A stretch of DNA of 64,000 nt from positions 241,585-305,584 of the forward strand of contig NZ_JAYGHP010000004.1 of the NCBI RefSeq assembly GCF_034932065.1, written 5' to 3'. Below, in pieces: positions 52,845 through 61,112 of this stretch (position 1 is its first letter; each line of letters starts with the position of its first letter). Both the position numbers and the translations under genes were made by a program. Source of the DNA: Crocosphaera sp. UHCC 0190 (lineage in GTDB: Bacteria; Cyanobacteriota; Cyanobacteriia; Cyanobacteriales; Microcystaceae). The notes under the pieces were generated by a model. The model made no database searches and was not told the origin of the DNA. It saw nothing but the letters and a program-made list of their open reading frames with translations.

Positions 52845-53759
52845 TCAACTCTGTGCTTCTTCTGCCATTTTTTCCTGAGCTTGAGCAACCCTAGTAGATG
52901 CAGTGGCCATCACTTCATCAAATTTCTCAAGAATTTCTCCCGGATAATTTTCGAGGATTTTTGTGGAAAGAGAAATGCGATTTTTGTATTCATCAATATT
53001 CAAAATCATGACCTGAATATCTTGGCCATATTGAAAAATTGTGGTCAAAGCATCAACGCGAGAACCACTGACTTGAGTAATATGTAATAATCCTGATACC
53101 CCATCAAAATCGACAAAAACCCCATAAGGTTGAATTTTTGCCACTTTTCCACTGACTAATTTACCTACTTCCAGTTTATTCATACTTGCCGCTGCGATCG
53201 CCCGACGTTGAGACAAAACTAATTTATTATTTTCTTGATTCACTTCTAAGAAAGTCGCGGTGAGCAACTGGCCCACCAAAGAACTCAAGTTTTCTTTTTC
53301 CTGGAGATGCGATCGCGGAATAAACCCCCGCAACCCTTCCACCTCACCAATAACGCCCCCTTTATTGGTTCCCGTCACGCGCACTTGGACAGAATGGCCC
53401 ATTTCAGCGATTTCTGCCAGATTTTCCCAAGCGGCTTGTAGTTGTAATTGACGACGGGAAAGTTGAACTTGTCCCTCAGAATTTTGCTCGCTAGTGATGA
53501 GAAATTCCCAGTCTGTATTTAGGGGAAGAACCTCAGCCAAATTGGGTTCAAATTGCAAGTCAGCTTCTTTTAAAGGCACATAGGCGATTGATTTGCCACC
53601 AATATCAACATAAGCCCCATCAGTAGTATGTTGAATCACCTTACCCCGAATAACTTGTCCCTTTTCAAAATGATAATCATGTTGTTCAAGGGCCTTAGCA
53701 AAGTCATCCATTGAGAAGGAAATTTGGGAACCTTTAGGGGAGGTAGAATCTGAAGTCAT
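52845..53759 (-). CDS. Ribosomal protein S1 homologue with three S1 domains (Rps1b type)
   Basis: A 304-residue RNA-binding protein. Domain 1 (~30-105) has KGQVIRGKVIQHTTDGAYVDIGGK; domain 2 (~110-180) has MGHSVQVRVTGTNKGGVIGEVEG; domain 3 (~195-265) has VGKLVSGKVAKIQPYGVFVDFDGVSG with LHITQVSG. ATG 53759 is preferred to an upstream reading start. It is about the length of the shorter of two S1 homologues in cyanobacteria; the longer one would be the main ribosomal S1. Role in mRNA binding and start without Shine-Dalgarno is known for this family. Confidence 0.85.
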   Translation of the reverse strand: MTSDSTSPKGSQISFSMDDFAKALEQHDYHFEKGQVIRGKVIQHTTDGAYVDIGGKSIAYVPLKEADLQFEPNLAEVLPLNTDWEFLITSEQNSEGQVQLSRRQLQLQAAWENLAEIAEMGHSVQVRVTGTNKGGVIGEVEGLRGFIPRSHLQEKENLSSLVGQLLTATFLEVNQENNKLVLSQRRAIAAASMNKLEVGKLVSGKVAKIQPYGVFVDFDGVSGLLHITQVSGSRVDALTTIFQYGQDIQVMILNIDEYKNRISLSTKILENYPGEILEKFDEVMATASTRVAQAQEKMAEEAQS

Positions 53760-53920
53760 GGTTATTAAATGAACAGGAAAGATCAATTCGGACTAACATC
53801 ATCAACCATCTATTATGAGTCATCAAGTCACTCAATCAGAAGATTTGATTACCTGAGTGTTTCATTTCAGGCAGTCCAAATCAATTATAGTTCTCCGTGA
53901 TCCCCTTTGATTATTACGCT

Positions 53921-54580
53921 TTATTGATTAGGGGGCGTAGAATTAGATGGGGCTGAATTAGGGATTGGTTGTGTGGGTGTGACTGGTAATTTAGGTTCTG
54001 GTTCGCGGACTTCGGGAATAGGGACAAAATAGAAAGCAAAGGCTGCCAGGACGACACTGATAATGCCCAAGGTTGCGGGAACCACCCGTTGGGCGAAGGG
54101 TTCATCAGGGGGACGATAGCGACGGGAAACGGGCTGTAATTGTAGAGTTAAATCCGGTAAGGTACGACTATCGGCAAAAAACTGATCGATCCCTTCTACT
54201 AAGTCGAATAATTGCACCGTGGTTAAGGTGATTTCCACCGGATTATTATTGTCCTCGGCAGGATACCAGGTCAAACGATGGAGATGTTTGCCCGCAATTT
54301 TTTCTAAGCGAATCCGATCTTCTTTGGTTTGGAGATCGACGGGATGAGGAATACCACTCAAATATTCTTGGGCGTAGGCACTCACAACTTTGACTAAATT
54401 TTCTAAGAACACGCGCCCCCCATGCAAAGCTTGAGGAATGCCGACAAAGCGACATTCCGCATTAACCAAAATGGAGAGGAGGGGACGACTATCTTGAGCA
54501 TCCCCAGGAGCAAAACTATCCCCTAACCCTTCTAAAATCAAGGTGCAATTTGGCAAACTATAGTAACGTTGAACGCTCAT
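53921..54580 (-). CDS. DUF4335 domain protein
   Basis: A 219-residue protein with the DUF4335 opening MSVQRYYSLPNCTLILEGLG and LLSILVNAECRFVGIPQALH. A membrane helix lies near residues 172-190 and a Pro/Ser/Asn-rich tail follows. The start overlaps the stop of the DUF3038 gene by four bases, so the two proteins are translated in a fixed ratio. The pair is widespread in cyanobacteria, with no known function. Confidence 0.82.
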   Translation of the reverse strand: MSVQRYYSLPNCTLILEGLGDSFAPGDAQDSRPLLSILVNAECRFVGIPQALHGGRVFLENLVKVVSAYAQEYLSGIPHPVDLQTKEDRIRLEKIAGKHLHRLTWYPAEDNNNPVEITLTTVQLFDLVEGIDQFFADSRTLPDLTLQLQPVSRRYRPPDEPFAQRVVPATLGIISVVLAAFAFYFVPIPEVREPEPKLPVTPTQPIPNSAPSNSTPPNQ

Positions 54581-55206
54581 GCGACTTCCCCATCAAACAA
54601 ACTAATCCAAAACCGTTGCATTCCGGTGGTTCCTGTACAAAATAACAATTGTTTGAGCAGAAATAGGGCCAATTCGTTTAACTCATCTTCTGACCCTAGA
54701 TAGATAGAAACTTTAGCACGACGGGGGTTCATCCGACTCTGAAAATGGGAACGAAATTGATCTAAATATTCTGCCAAGAGAAAGTGACAACTGACCGGTA
54801 GACCTTTCTCCCGCATTTGTTGTTCAGCTAATAACAATTGTCGAATTTGAACGGTTAAGGGTTTAACTCGATAACTGGCGATAATGACTAGGGATTTTGC
54901 TTGTTCTAGGGTTAGGGTATCACGGTTATAGGAACGCCGCCAGGGATTAGTAGAACGCAACCGCCACAAGGCTATTCGACCTCGAATGATCTCCTGCAAG
55001 TTTAACTCTTTCAGGGTGGCTAACATATGCTCTGAAGCCCCCAATTCTAAGGCTTCGAGGGCCAGCAACAACAGGTCTATTTGTTGTTGAATACGGGCGG
55101 CACATCGCTGCCCAGAAATCGTAAAATCTGGCAGAACATTTAAAATAGTTGGTTTTGAGGCAACTGGAGAACTAGAATCGGACATTAGGTTTACAGAAGG
55201 ACTCAT
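54577..55206 (-). CDS. DUF3038 domain protein
   Basis: About 209 residues. LPDFTISGQRCAARIQQQID, LLALEALELGASEHMLATLK and LALWRLRSTNPWRRSYNRDT-type residues are the DUF3038 pattern. ATG 55206 is taken as start; ATG 55185 and a TTG at 55227 are alternatives. It is mainly helical with no signal peptide. Partner of the DUF4335 gene (four-base overlap). Confidence 0.8.
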   Translation of the reverse strand: MSPSVNLMSDSSSPVASKPTILNVLPDFTISGQRCAARIQQQIDLLLLALEALELGASEHMLATLKELNLQEIIRGRIALWRLRSTNPWRRSYNRDTLTLEQAKSLVIIASYRVKPLTVQIRQLLLAEQQMREKGLPVSCHFLLAEYLDQFRSHFQSRMNPRRAKVSIYLGSEDELNELALFLLKQLLFCTGTTGMQRFWISLFDGEVA

Positions 55207-55357
55207 CCTAGAATAGCTTAGGGGCAAAAGGGTCGATTTGTTTTGTTTTCAACAAAATGTCTTGATCCATTGATGGTACAGGGCAGGTTTATTTAAGCTA
55301 TTGATAAACCATTGTCAAAAACCCGCCCCTCGAAATTTATGGCTTATCTTGCTCTTA

Positions 55358-56812
55358 TTATCCCAAATATTCTTCAACCTTAGCGACTAAATATTCTACC
55401 CAGTAACTGGCATCCTCTGCCCGTTCTGATTCAACCATGACACGAATTAGGGGTTCGGTACCAGAGGCCCGCACTAATACCCGGCCTGTGTTTCCCATGG
55501 CTTTTTCTGCTTGGGCGATCGCTTGTTGTAGGGGTTCGCATTCTTGCCAATAACGGCGAAGTTCTCGATCTTCAACCCGCACATTGCGTAAAATTTGGGG
55601 ATAGGTTTGAAAACTGTCTTGAACTAACTCAGCTAAGCATACCCCTGACTGACGCACTAAGGCCGCTAGGTGTAATGCTGTTTGTACTCCATCTCCTGAC
55701 ACCCCATAATGATGACAGATGATGTGTCCTGACTGTTCACCTCCAAGCATGGCCCCAGTTTCCCACATTTGGGCTTGAACATGGCGATCGCCAACAGCAG
55801 TCCGCAGGAATTTACCTCCTAAAGCTTCCCAAGCTCGTTCAAACCCCAAATTGGCCATCACAGTCCCAATTAACAGGTTATCGGGTAATTCTCCCCGTTC
55901 TAGGAGGCATTTTCCCCAGAGGTATAAGATATAATCCCCATCTATGGCTTTTCCGCTATTATCAACGGCCATGACGCGATCGGCATCTCCATCAAAGGCA
56001 AATCCTAGATCAGCTTGATGGTCAATCACTGCCTGTTGTAACAAATTTAGGTGAGTTGAGCCACAATTAACATTAATGCGATCGCCGTCTGCTTGGTCAT
56101 GTAAACAGATTACTTCAGCCCCTAATGCTTCAAACATGGCGGGGGCAACTTTAACAGATGCACCCCAAGCTAAATCTAACACCACCCGCATTCCTTGCAA
56201 GTTTAAGGACTCTGGTAAGCTTTTCTGAAGGAATTGACAATAATGCTCAACAAAGGCGGGTTGATGTAAGGTTTTGCCCCAAGTCTCTATCTCGTCTCCT
56301 GGGAGGAAAATATTGCCCCGTAACCCGTCTTCAATTTGTTGGGCGAGGGTTTGAGATAATTTAGTGCCATCTGCGTTAAAAAACTTGATTCCGTTGTCTT
56401 CTGGGGGGTTATGACTGGCAGAAATCATAATTCCTCCTATGGCCTCAGTTTTGCGGGTAAGATAGGCTACACAGGGCGTAGGGCATAGGCCGAGTTGCCA
56501 TACTTCTAACCCGGCTGAGGTTAGTCCCGCGGCGATCGCCATTGCTAACATATCGCTGGAGTTGCGGGAGTCTTGCCCAATAATAATGGGGCCAAGTTTG
56601 ATATTATTTGATTTTAAAATTTGTCCGGCCCAAAATCCCAATTGAAGCGCAAAGGGGGCCGTTAATAAGTCTCCTGCTTTACCCCGAATGCCATCAGTCC
56701 CAAATAAGGGGGTATTCGGTAGATGGGCTAACTGACCGAATAAATTTGTACTCAGTTCCGTATGGGGACGGTTCAGACGACTACTGCCGTTTGGAGATAG
56801 GGAGATAACCAT
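55358..56812 (-). CDS. glmM: Phosphoglucosamine mutase
   Basis: GlmM turns glucosamine-6-phosphate into glucosamine-1-phosphate on the way to UDP-GlcNAc. The 484-residue protein has [20 protein letters not shown], the catalytic serine in [17 protein letters not shown], the metal-binding [14 protein letters not shown] and the phosphate-binding [14 protein letters not shown]. It has the N-terminal extension of cyanobacterial GlmM. GlmS, its upstream enzyme, is at 21824-23710. Runs on the same strand as DUF3038. Confidence 0.94.
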   Translation of the reverse strand: MVISLSPNGSSRLNRPHTELSTNLFGQLAHLPNTPLFGTDGIRGKAGDLLTAPFALQLGFWAGQILKSNNIKLGPIIIGQDSRNSSDMLAMAIAAGLTSAGLEVWQLGLCPTPCVAYLTRKTEAIGGIMISASHNPPEDNGIKFFNADGTKLSQTLAQQIEDGLRGNIFLPGDEIETWGKTLHQPAFVEHYCQFLQKSLPESLNLQGMRVVLDLAWGASVKVAPAMFEALGAEVICLHDQADGDRINVNCGSTHLNLLQQAVIDHQADLGFAFDGDADRVMAVDNSGKAIDGDYILYLWGKCLLERGELPDNLLIGTVMANLGFERAWEALGGKFLRTAVGDRHVQAQMWETGAMLGGEQSGHIICHHYGVSGDGVQTALHLAALVRQSGVCLAELVQDSFQTYPQILRNVRVEDRELRRYWQECEPLQQAIAQAEKAMGNTGRVLVRASGTEPLIRVMVESERAEDASYWVEYLVAKVEEYLG

Positions 56813-56955
56813 TAATTCACTTCCTCACAACTCACTCACCTTTACAGGATATAACGTTACTACAGATTTGTGGAAAATTTATATTTACCAGACTGTTAAA
56901 CGCTTAGAGTTGCCCAAATGTTCCTGATCTATAACAGTTCTCTTAATTATTAACT

Positions 56956-58335
56956 ATGAATGGCTCCAAATTTAATCATATTTTTTCGAGATGGTTTCCT
57001 TTGGCAGTGGGGGGAATTTTTTTCCTGTCATTGATTTTGCGGTTTTGGCATTTGGGACAGTTTAATCGTTTGGTTTTTGATGAAGTTTACTATGCTAAAT
57101 ACGCTAATTATTATTTAATTGGTAAAGATTTTTTCAATTCTCATCCTCCTCTCAGTCAATATATTATTGCTATCGGAATTTGGCTAGGTTCTCATTTTCC
57201 TGCTTCTCCTGATATCACCAATAATTTAACAGGTTCTTTCAGATCAACCCTGAGTTACCGATGGATAAATGCTTTTGTTGGATCCTTTCTTCCTTTAATA
57301 GTTGGGGCGATCGCTTATCAATTAACTCATCGTCGTAGTTACACAATAATTGTGGCTTTTTTAGCGGCAATGGATGGGTTGTTTTTAGTCGAATCTCGTT
57401 ATGCGTTGAATAATATCTATTTAGTGATTTTTGGTTTATTAGGACATTTGTTATTTTTATTGTTTCTCAATAGAACCAATTATTTATATTTAACCATTAG
57501 TGGTATCTTTTTTGGAACTGCTGCTGCGGTTAAATGGAATGGTTTAGGGTTTTTATTCGGGATTTATTTAATAATTTTTCTAGTTTATTTCAAAAGTATA
57601 TTAAATAAATATTTTAGGAGCAATAAATTAATTATCAATAATTGGGGTGTTTTTGAAATAATTAAATCTCTTAAAATATCTCTATTGGCTTTTAATTTAT
57701 TAATCATTCCTTTGTTTATTTATAGTATTCTCTGGCTACCCCATCTATTAATGAATCCACAATATGATTGGTGGGAAGTCCAACAAAAAATCTGGAAGTT
57801 TCATCATAATATTGGTGCTGATTCATCGGTACATCCCTATTGTTCTAAATGGTATACTTGGTTAGTTATGGTTCGACCCGTGGCTTATTTTTATGAACGC
57901 ACAAAGACTGAATCGGGGACTATTATTCATGATGTTCATGCAATGGCTAATCCAGTTTTGTTATGGTTGTCTACCGGAGCTATTTTAGTTATTTTATTGG
58001 TGTTTATCCTAGGAAAATCAAAGAAAATATGTTATAAAAATAATGGTTTATTTATTTATATATTAATTAATTATCTAACTAATTTACTCCCTTGGATTAA
58101 AGTAAGTCGCTGTACATTCTTTTATCATTATATGCCTTCTTATGTGTTTTCTTGGTTAGCTTTAGGTTGGATAATTGAACAATGTTTAAATAGTAAACTT
58201 ATCTTTTGTCGCCGTTTAGGAATTGTCATAATATTATCGATTTTTATAGCTTTTATTTATTGGTTGCCTATTTATATAGGATTGCCTTTATCTCAACAAG
58301 GATTTAATATGAGAATGTTATCAAATTGGATATAA
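56956..58335 (+). CDS. PMT-family membrane glycosyltransferase
   Basis: A 459-residue protein with about ten membrane helices. The family motif is in the first loop, RLVFDEVYYAKYANYYLIGKDFFNSHPPLS (quoted to mark D/E and HPPL, ~38-67), and WKWNGLGFLFGIYLI is the usual lower motif. It belongs to the dolichyl-phosphate-mannose-type or ArnT-like protein O-mannosyltransferase group, using a polyprenyl-phosphate sugar donor. Acceptor unknown. The gene is AT-rich and stands alone. Confidence 0.82.
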   Translation: MNGSKFNHIFSRWFPLAVGGIFFLSLILRFWHLGQFNRLVFDEVYYAKYANYYLIGKDFFNSHPPLSQYIIAIGIWLGSHFPASPDITNNLTGSFRSTLSYRWINAFVGSFLPLIVGAIAYQLTHRRSYTIIVAFLAAMDGLFLVESRYALNNIYLVIFGLLGHLLFLLFLNRTNYLYLTISGIFFGTAAAVKWNGLGFLFGIYLIIFLVYFKSILNKYFRSNKLIINNWGVFEIIKSLKISLLAFNLLIIPLFIYSILWLPHLLMNPQYDWWEVQQKIWKFHHNIGADSSVHPYCSKWYTWLVMVRPVAYFYERTKTESGTIIHDVHAMANPVLLWLSTGAILVILLVFILGKSKKICYKNNGLFIYILINYLTNLLPWIKVSRCTFFYHYMPSYVFSWLALGWIIEQCLNSKLIFCRRLGIVIILSIFIAFIYWLPIYIGLPLSQQGFNMRMLSNWI

Positions 58336-58511
58336 CTTATTAAGTTTACTTTGCGTATTGATAATCATAGGTTTCTTCGACATTGCTTTGATTCGTATAG
58401 TTTATCTTATATTTATCCATTAGATAATGCAGGGACTGGTTTTTGACCAAACTCATTGGCCCTAACAAATATATTAGATAAAATTGCCTTATAGTTCATT
58501 TTTTAAGCTAA

Positions 58512-60071
58512 TTAGAAATTCTCTTCATCAGTTTCCTCTGGACTAAAATCAGGCATTTCTTCCCCAAACTTTTGTTGAGGAGGAATAGCAGCAATAATAG
58601 CATCAATCACCTTAGCAACGGGAATAATTTCTAAGCCAATATCATCAGCAAAACTCTGTCCTTTTGGCACAATTGCGCGTTTAAATCCTAACTTGGCAGC
58701 CTCTTTTAATCGTAATTCCATTTGAGATACTAAACGAACTTGTCCCCCTAATCCTACCTCACCAATTAACACAGTTCTAGGGTCAACAATTCTATCTCGA
58801 AAACTCGCTACAATAGCAATAGCAACCCCCAAATCTGCGGCTGGTTCTTCTACCCCTAAACCCCCCGCAGAAGCGACATAAGCATCTAATTTTGATAAAG
58901 GAATTCCTACCCTTTTTTCTAATACTGCCAAAATTTGTTGTAAGCGACTATAATCAACACCAGTAGTCGAACGACGGGGAGAGGAATAACTCGTAGGACT
59001 GACTAAAGCTTGTAATTCTACTACCAAAGGACGGGTCCCTTCACAAGCAACAACAGTAGCAGTTCCTGGGGCAAATTCATCTCGATTTCCCAAGAATAAT
59101 TCCGAGGGGTTAGCTACTTCAACTAACCCATGTTCTGCCATTTCAAAAATACCGATTTCATGGGTGGGGCCAAAGCGATTTTTAACGGATCTTAACAGAC
59201 GATGGGACGCATAGCGATCGCCTTCAAAATATAAGACTGTATCGACCAAATGTTCTAAAACTCTTGGCCCTGCAATCGCCCCTTCTTTAGTCACATGACC
59301 GACAATAAATAAAGTAATATTATCCCGTTTTGCTACTTGCATTAAAGCAGAAGTACATTCTCTGACTTGAGCAACGGAACCAGGGGCAGAAGTTAAAGCA
59401 GCAAAGTATAAGGTTTGAATACTATCAATAATAGCCACTTGGGGCTGTAAAGATTCTAACTCTCTTAAAATCTCCTCTAAATCCGTTTCTGGTAAAATAA
59501 AAAGGTTGGCCCCACCGTCTACTTCTGGAGTCTTTTTTGTGGCTTTTCGTTTGCCATTTTTCCCATTAGTTTCTGCTTCTTTCGCCTCAGTTACACTACT
59601 CGCTTCTGCTACCCCCAAGCGAGATGCTCTTAACTTAATTTGTTGTCCTGATTCTTCAGCCGAAACATAGAGAATACGTGGTAAACTTTGAGATAATTGA
59701 TTAGCGGTTTGTAATAATAAGGTCGATTTTCCGATACCAGGATCACCGCCAATTAAGACTAAAGAACCGGGGACAACTCCTCCCCCTAAAACCCGATCTA
59801 ATTCCCCATAGCCTGAAGGAAACCGCGCTTGTTCCTCTTCCGTAATATCATTAAAAGGAACAGAAATACGAGGTTTTGGGGCAACATTCCCCCGATTTTC
59901 CCCACGATTATTCGACTGCCATCCGCCTCGTGCCGCCCCCGTCGGGTTATTAGGGGCTAACATTTGCTCTTCTAAGGTACCATAAGCTTGACAAGCCTCA
60001 CATTTACCGAACCATTGGAGAGATTCGGCCCCACAGGTACTACAAATATAGACAGTTCGTGTTTTAGCCAT
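58512..60071 (-). CDS. radA: DNA repair protein RadA (Sms)
   Basis: RadA is a RecA-like branch-migration helicase for recombination repair. From ATG 60071 the 519-residue protein opens with the zinc finger YICSTCGAESLQWFGKCEAC, then Walker A GGDPGIGKSTLLLQ, the RadA-specific KNRFGPTHEIGIFEM, and a Lon-like C-terminal domain (DLGVAIAIVASFRDRIVDP). The cyanobacterial form has a longer low-complexity insert near residue 170 (EAKEAETNGKNGKRKATKKT). An earlier in-frame start (60203) would add a hydrophobic stretch and is rejected. It is divergent from rpaB. Confidence 0.95.
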   Translation of the reverse strand: MAKTRTVYICSTCGAESLQWFGKCEACQAYGTLEEQMLAPNNPTGAARGGWQSNNRGENRGNVAPKPRISVPFNDITEEEQARFPSGYGELDRVLGGGVVPGSLVLIGGDPGIGKSTLLLQTANQLSQSLPRILYVSAEESGQQIKLRASRLGVAEASSVTEAKEAETNGKNGKRKATKKTPEVDGGANLFILPETDLEEILRELESLQPQVAIIDSIQTLYFAALTSAPGSVAQVRECTSALMQVAKRDNITLFIVGHVTKEGAIAGPRVLEHLVDTVLYFEGDRYASHRLLRSVKNRFGPTHEIGIFEMAEHGLVEVANPSELFLGNRDEFAPGTATVVACEGTRPLVVELQALVSPTSYSSPRRSTTGVDYSRLQQILAVLEKRVGIPLSKLDAYVASAGGLGVEEPAADLGVAIAIVASFRDRIVDPRTVLIGEVGLGGQVRLVSQMELRLKEAAKLGFKRAIVPKGQSFADDIGLEIIPVAKVIDAIIAAIPPQQKFGEEMPDFSPEETDEENF

Positions 60072-60317
60072 GGTTAATTGGAAAGAAAGGTTAAAAAACT
60101 TAAAAAAATAGGGGATCTCAGAAAACAAGACTGAGAAAATGATTGGGAGTAGAAAGACAGTAGTGAACCTTAAATCCGTATTATGTTTGGAGTCGTTACT
60201 CAAGAATTTAGGCTTAATGATAACGAGAAAAGGATATTCTAGATCCTATAAAGATCGATGGATCACGACTTAACTTAAAGGTTAGCAATTTTACTTAACG
60301 AGGGAGCGTGGGAGCAA

Positions 60318-61049
60318 TTGGAAATTCATAAGGAAAAAATTCTCGTGGTTGATGATGAAGCCAGCATTCGCCGGATTTTGGAAACCCGTCTTTCCATGAT
60401 TGGCTATGATGTTGTCACAGCCGCTGATGGAGAAGAAGCATTAGATATCTTTCACGATACCACCCCTGATTTAGTGGTTTTAGATGTAATGATGCCTAAA
60501 TTAGATGGCTATGGAGTTTGTCAAGAATTACGCAAGGAATCGGATATTCCTATCATCATGTTAACCGCGTTGGGGGACGTGGCTGATCGCATTACAGGAT
60601 TAGAATTAGGGGCTGATGATTATGTAGTCAAACCCTTTTCTCCCAAGGAATTAGAAGCCAGAATTCGCTCCGTTTTAAGACGGGTGGAAAAAAATGGCGC
60701 ACCGGGAATTCCCAGTTCAGGGGTGATTAGTATTGGTTCGATCAAAATTGATACTAATAAGCGTCAGGTTTATAAAGGAGATGAACGTATTCGCCTGACG
60801 GGGATGGAATTTAGCTTATTGGAATTATTAGTTAGTCGTTCGGGGGAACCGTTTTCCCGTTCGGAAATTTTACAAGAAGTGTGGGGATATACGCCTGAAC
60901 GTCATGTGGATACTAGGGTAGTCGATGTCCATATCTCTCGTTTAAGGGCTAAATTGGAAGATGATCCTAGTAATCCTGAGTTGATTCTTACAGCTAGGGG
61001 AACAGGTTATCTTTTTCAACGAATTTTAGAACCTGGTGAAGAATTGTAA
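60318..61049 (+). CDS. rpaB: Response regulator RpaB (Ycf27)
   Basis: RpaB is the essential OmpR-type regulator paired with the histidine kinase NblS (Hik33), controlling high-light and photosystem genes. The 243-residue protein has a receiver domain (KILVVDDEASIRRILETRLS, phospho-Asp in LVVLDVMMPKLDGYGVC, KPFSPKELEARI) and a winged-helix domain (LTGMEFSLLELLVSRSGEPF). The start is a TTG at 60318 behind a GGGAG run; no ATG fits. The kinase is not in the window. Confidence 0.95.
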   Translation: MEIHKEKILVVDDEASIRRILETRLSMIGYDVVTAADGEEALDIFHDTTPDLVVLDVMMPKLDGYGVCQELRKESDIPIIMLTALGDVADRITGLELGADDYVVKPFSPKELEARIRSVLRRVEKNGAPGIPSSGVISIGSIKIDTNKRQVYKGDERIRLTGMEFSLLELLVSRSGEPFSRSEILQEVWGYTPERHVDTRVVDVHISRLRAKLEDDPSNPELILTARGTGYLFQRILEPGEEL

Positions 61050-61078
61050 AGATTAATCATCCCTCACCATGAAAAACT

Positions 61079-61096
61079 AGCCCGCCAAGGCGGGCT
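61079..61096. terminator. Terminator between rpaB and the RTX protein gene
   Basis: AGCCCGCC and GGCGGGCT form a perfect 8-bp, GC-only-rich stem with a two-base loop, followed by TTGTGGG. It sits between convergent genes. Confidence 0.75.
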
Positions 61097-61112
61097 TTGT
61101 GGGTAAAATTAA

